Positions 6,572 through 9,425 of a DNA stretch of 9,425 nt are shown here, in pieces; positions within the stretch are counted from its first letter, which is position 1, and each line of letters opens with the position of its first letter. The DNA is from an uncultured Selenomonadaceae bacterium (GTDB lineage Bacteria; Bacillota; Negativicutes; Selenomonadales; Selenomonadaceae): the NCBI GenBank assembly GCA_958415865.1, contig CATYZV010000046.1, positions 1-9,425 on the forward strand, written 5' to 3'. A program made the position numbers and the translations under genes. Below the pieces are notes generated by a model. It did not search any database. It had not been told where the DNA came from and worked only from the letters and a program-made list of their open reading frames with translations.

Positions 6572-7786
6572 TTGATACGAAAGAATTCTAGTCTAAATGT
6601 TTCCATGCTGTGGTTCGGCGCAGCTGTATCTATCGCTGAAATCCTCACCGGTACAATGCTGGCTCCGCTGGGGCTGGGCTGGGGCTTTGCCGCTATAATA
6701 GCCGGTCATTTCATCGGCGGCTTCGTGCTGTATCTCGCGGGCATCATCGGTGCCAATGAACACTGCTCATCGTCGGAAAGCATCCGGCTGTCGTTCGGCA
6801 CGCTCGGTTCAGTAACGTTTTCCGCGCTCAACGTCATTCAGCTGATCGGCTGGATAACCATAATGATCATAATAGGCAGCCAAGCTATGAATAATCTGTC
6901 GGCTCAGCTTTGGAATATGCCCGCCAACACCATCTTGTGGAGCGTACTGCTCGGCATCGCTCCGTGCATCTGGGTAATCGCTTCCGATTTCTCTGTCGGC
7001 ATCTTGAACCGCGTCGTCATGCTCTGCCTGCTGGCGGCTTCGCTATGGCTGGGCTTCACTGCTATGTTCGGCGCGAATGCCTCACCGGCGGCAGCACCTG
7101 ATATGAGCATGAGCTTCGGCACTGCCGTAGAGCTCAACATCGCCATGTGCCTGTCGTGGATGCCCGTCATCTCCGATTACACGCGCACTTTGCGCCGCCC
7201 GTTCAGCGGTACCTTGAGCTGTGTAGCTTGCTACTGCTTCGGCGGCATCCTGATGTATTCCATCGGCCTCGGCGCAGCCGTCCGCTACGGTACGTCTGAT
7301 ATCTGCGACATCTTCATGCTGTCGGGACTCGGCGTTATTTCTCTGATCATAATACTGCTGTCCACGGTAACGACCAACTACATCGCCGTCAATTCATCGA
7401 GCATCTGCCTCAACTACATCTTCAATACGGACGGTCTGAAGATAGGTGCCGTCCTCGTCTGCGTGCTCTCGACTGTATTGTCCGTCTTCTTGTCGATGGA
7501 GCAGTACGAAGAATTTCTTTACTTCATCGCCGCTATTTTCGCGCCGCTGTTCGCTATTTCCTTCTCGGAATACTTCTTCACGAACAACATCCGCTATCTC
7601 AGCAACAATTCTAAAATCGTGCGCAAAAACCGCCTGCTCTGGCTCGTGGGCTTCATCGTCTACGAAGCATTGATTCAGTTTGGCATCAGCACGCCGATAG
7701 GCATTACCGTGCCGCTGATGATAGTGCTGGCACTTGCAAATATGTTTTTAAACAGATTCATAAAAACCTCGCGCTATTACATTTAA
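6572..7786 (+). CDS. cytX: CytX-type NCS1 permease, putative hydroxymethylpyrimidine transporter
   Basis: This 404-aa, roughly 12-helix permease belongs to the NCS1 nucleobase/cation symporter family and is closest in character to CytX, which is assigned to uptake of the thiamine precursor hydroxymethylpyrimidine. Visible signatures are the opening MLWFGAAVSIAEILTGTMLAPLG (12-34), GHFIGG (45-50), NVIQLIGW (87-94), SWMPVISDYTR (195-205, the helix-6 NCS1 motif), and AIFAPLFAISFSEYFF (321-336, helix 10). A short basic C-terminal end follows the last helix. The start is TTG at 6572, supported by GGGGTGA (6559-6565) at a normal distance; the first ATG (Met12) would cut into helix 1. No thiamine genes and no TPP riboswitch motifs accompany it, unusual for cytX, so the substrate (hydroxymethylpyrimidine versus cytosine or another pyrimidine) is less certain than the family. 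Confidence 0.85.
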   Translation: MIRKNSSLNVSMLWFGAAVSIAEILTGTMLAPLGLGWGFAAIIAGHFIGGFVLYLAGIIGANEHCSSSESIRLSFGTLGSVTFSALNVIQLIGWITIMIIIGSQAMNNLSAQLWNMPANTILWSVLLGIAPCIWVIASDFSVGILNRVVMLCLLAASLWLGFTAMFGANASPAAAPDMSMSFGTAVELNIAMCLSWMPVISDYTRTLRRPFSGTLSCVACYCFGGILMYSIGLGAAVRYGTSDICDIFMLSGLGVISLIIILLSTVTTNYIAVNSSSICLNYIFNTDGLKIGAVLVCVLSTVLSVFLSMEQYEEFLYFIAAIFAPLFAISFSEYFFTNNIRYLSNNSKIVRKNRLLWLVGFIVYEALIQFGISTPIGITVPLMIVLALANMFLNRFIKTSRYYI

Positions 7787-7801
7787 GCTTGAGCTAAAAA
7801 C

Positions 7802-7834
7802 AAAAGCCTAGGAAGTGATATTCCTAGGCTTTTT
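7802..7834. terminator. perfect bidirectional terminator between cytX and pncB
   Basis: AAAAGCCTAGGAA (7802-7814) pairs without mismatch with TTCCTAGGCTTTT (7821-7833) around the loop GTGATA. T-runs arise on both strands (TTTTT on +, TTTTGTTTTT on -), so it ends both convergent genes. Confidence 0.95.
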
Positions 7835-7849
7835 GCATTATGGATAATT

Positions 7850-9304
7850 TTAGTCTTCCATGGAATTTTCCACGCAGAGCTGTTTTTTAATATCCCATAG
7901 CTTGCGGGAGAGATCGACGTAATAATTGTGCGGATTTTCAAAGCGTTTTACTTCGTCCCAGAGCGTCGCCACTTCATGCTTGCAGTAGCGGCGGATTTCG
8001 TGAATGCTGGGGCTTTTGTAGACGCATTCGCCGTTTTTGAAAATGGGCACCTGAAGTTCACGCACAGTGAAGTTCTTGAGCGTCTTCTGCTTCCAAGTGG
8101 CATTCGGGTCGAATATGACGTGCGGCTTCGTGCTGTCGATCGTTTCATCGTGGAGGCAGAGTTCATCGACGAGTGCTTTGCCCGTTTCCTTGTCGTAGAG
8201 GCGGTAGAGTTTTTTGAAATGGGGATTGGTGATCTTGGAAGTATTTTCGCTGAGCTTTATCTTAGGGATGATATTGCCGGCTTCGTCTTCCACTGCGACG
8301 AGCTTGTAGACACCGCCGAACACCGGTGCGGATTTGGAAGTTATCATGCGTTCGCCTACGCCGAATACATCTATTTTCGCGCCCTGCATCAGCAGATCGC
8401 GGATGAGATGTTCATCAAGGGCATTGGAAGCTACGATTTTACAGCTCGTAAGCCCTGCGGCATCGAGCATTTTTCTAGCGCGCTTGGACAGGTACGAGAT
8501 GTCGCCGGAGTCGAGCCTTATGCCGAAGTTCGTAATGCCCTGCGGCACGAGCATTTCCTTGAATACGCGGATGGCGTTGGGCACGCCGCTCTTTAAGGTG
8601 TTGTACGTATCGACGAGCAGGACTGCATTATTAGGGTAGATTTCGCAGTAAGCGCGGAAGGCTTCGTATTCGCTGTCGAACATCTGCACCCAAGCGTGTG
8701 CCATAGTGCCGCCGGCGGGCACGCCGTACAGTTCATCAGTCAGCGTGCAGGCAGTTCCGGCACAGCCGCCGATATAAGCAGCGCGGGCACCTTTGACGGC
8801 TCCGTCTGCTCCCTGAGCGCGGCGCGAGCCGAATTCCAGCACGGCACGGCCCTGAGCTGCGCGGACGATGCGGTTAGCCTTGGTCGCGATCAAGGACTGA
8901 TGGTTTATAGCCAGCAGGACGAAGGTTTCGAGAATCTGCGCTTCGATGGCAGGAGCCTTTATCGTCATGATGGGTTCGCGCGGGAAGATGCAGGTACCTT
9001 CCGGCACAGCGTAAATATCGCCGGTGAATTTGAAATTTCTCAGATATTCCAGAAAATCATCGCTGAAGATGTTCTTGGAACGGAAGTAAGCGATATCGTC
9101 ATCGTCGAAATGCAGGTCGTTGATGTAGTCGATGACCTGCTGAAGCCCTGCAGCGATCGCAAAGCCGCCGCCGTCAGGTATGTTGCGGAAAAATACGTCG
9201 AAGTATGTATTTTTTTTGTGCAGATTATTCTTCAAGTAGCCATTGCCCATGGTAAACTCGTAAAAGTCGCAGAGCATTGACAGGTTTTCGTTTTTTACAT
9301 TCAT
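7850..9304 (-). CDS. pncB: nicotinate phosphoribosyltransferase
   Basis: This enzyme joins nicotinate to PRPP (with ATP hydrolysis) to give nicotinate mononucleotide, the first step of NAD salvage by the Preiss-Handler route in the cytoplasm. The 484-aa protein is of the longer bacterial form. Motifs in order: the N-terminal DFYEFTMGNGY (13-23), the PRPP/nicotinate-site block LEFGSRRAQGADGA (156-169), GTMAHAWVQMF (199-209) with His203 as the expected phosphorylated histidine, LLVDTYNTLKSG (229-240), GIRLDSGD (261-268), KIVASNALDE (289-298) and FGVGERM (314-320). A C-terminal helical domain runs to the end. The ATG at 9304 has AAAGGAAG (9311-9318) six bases before it. It is probably a single-gene unit with its own promoter (9371-9399), possibly under repression through the overlapping palindrome, and it shares a terminator with cytX. 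Confidence 0.97.
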   Translation of the reverse strand: MNVKNENLSMLCDFYEFTMGNGYLKNNLHKKNTYFDVFFRNIPDGGGFAIAAGLQQVIDYINDLHFDDDDIAYFRSKNIFSDDFLEYLRNFKFTGDIYAVPEGTCIFPREPIMTIKAPAIEAQILETFVLLAINHQSLIATKANRIVRAAQGRAVLEFGSRRAQGADGAVKGARAAYIGGCAGTACTLTDELYGVPAGGTMAHAWVQMFDSEYEAFRAYCEIYPNNAVLLVDTYNTLKSGVPNAIRVFKEMLVPQGITNFGIRLDSGDISYLSKRARKMLDAAGLTSCKIVASNALDEHLIRDLLMQGAKIDVFGVGERMITSKSAPVFGGVYKLVAVEDEAGNIIPKIKLSENTSKITNPHFKKLYRLYDKETGKALVDELCLHDETIDSTKPHVIFDPNATWKQKTLKNFTVRELQVPIFKNGECVYKSPSIHEIRRYCKHEVATLWDEVKRFENPHNYYVDLSRKLWDIKKQLCVENSMED

Positions 9305-9370
9305 AATGAACTTCCTTTCAAGTACGCAGGTGCTGCAAAACTCGGCATCGCATATAGAATAATTAACTAT

Positions 9371-9399
9371 ATTATATCTTATAGATGATGTATCATCAA
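9371..9399 (-). promoter_or_regulatory. pncB promoter
   Basis: On the - strand, TTGATG (9394-9399) is followed by a 17-base spacer and a perfect TATAAT (9371-9376). The predicted start is near 9364, giving a leader of about 60 bases. The leader holds only a minor GCAG/CTGC hairpin (9326-9336) and no riboswitch that I recognise. Confidence 0.8.
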
Positions 9400-9417
9400 A
9401 CTTTATTTTATCATCAA
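9384..9417. promoter_or_regulatory. candidate operator: palindrome plus a direct-repeat half-site at pncB
   Basis: GATGAT and ATCATC (9384-9389 and 9392-9397) form a 12-base palindrome around GT, lying over the -35 box and spacer of the pncB promoter. The nine-base word TATCATCAA at 9391-9399 recurs exactly at 9409-9417, 18 bases apart, or nearly two helical turns. This fits a repressor bound at two sites on the same face of the DNA, possibly an NAD-responsive one, but I cannot match it to a known regulator's motif. Confidence 0.5.
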
Positions 9418-9425
9418 GGGTGTAT

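Noticed and set aside
7928..9280. Open frames of 222 and 194 codons on the + strand, antisense to pncB
   Set aside because: Both mirror the codon bias of pncB, have no ribosome site or family motif, and fall entirely within a well-supported gene.
9305..9364. NAD-type or other riboswitch in the pncB leader
   Set aside because: The leader is only about 60 bases and shows just one 4-bp hairpin (9326-9336). Nothing resembles a known aptamer.

Overview
The window looks like a chromosomal segment of a low-to-mid GC Firmicute (Bacillota), probably an anaerobic gut-type lineage. A member of the Negativicutes is my best guess, but this is an inference from overall protein character and not a measurement. 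Supporting signs are strong AGGAGG/AAGGTG-type ribosome binding sites at a regular 6-9 nt spacing, use of TTG and GTG starts, sigma-A-like promoters, short rho-independent terminators, a short leader hairpin before rplS as in other Firmicutes, and a Firmicutes-style rplS-lepB pair.

Layout. (1) Positions 1-4350, + strand: a defence module cut by the left edge. A HipA/CtkA-like protein kinase is followed 13 nt later by a full-length type I restriction subunit (hsdR). hsdM and hsdS are not in the window and should lie upstream. A hairpin at 4361-4390 ends hsdR and also serves the convergent lepB. (2) Positions 4398-5474, - strand: rplS (ribosomal protein L19), with its own extended -10 promoter and a leader hairpin, then a terminator-like hairpin, then lepB (signal peptidase I). 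The usual Firmicutes neighbours (trmD before rplS, ylqF/rnhB after lepB) are absent. (3) Positions 5494-7786: two divergent membrane transporters sharing a 142-bp promoter region, an AEC-family carrier (-) and a CytX-type NCS1 permease for the thiamine precursor hydroxymethylpyrimidine (+). (4) Positions 7802-9425: a perfect bidirectional terminator, then pncB (nicotinate phosphoribosyltransferase, -), with a clear promoter overlapped by a palindrome/repeat that looks like an operator.

How the genes work together. The left third is accessory (phage defence) and the rest is housekeeping and nutrient salvage. cytX and pncB both serve cofactor salvage (B1 precursor and B3). The most interesting point is the kinase placed immediately before hsdR. 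This is the slot occupied by the anticodon nuclease PrrC in the EcoprrI type IC locus, so the kinase may be a translation-blocking partner or guard of the restriction system. No intergenic gap exceeds 300 bases. I see no tRNA, rRNA, CRISPR array or insertion sequence.
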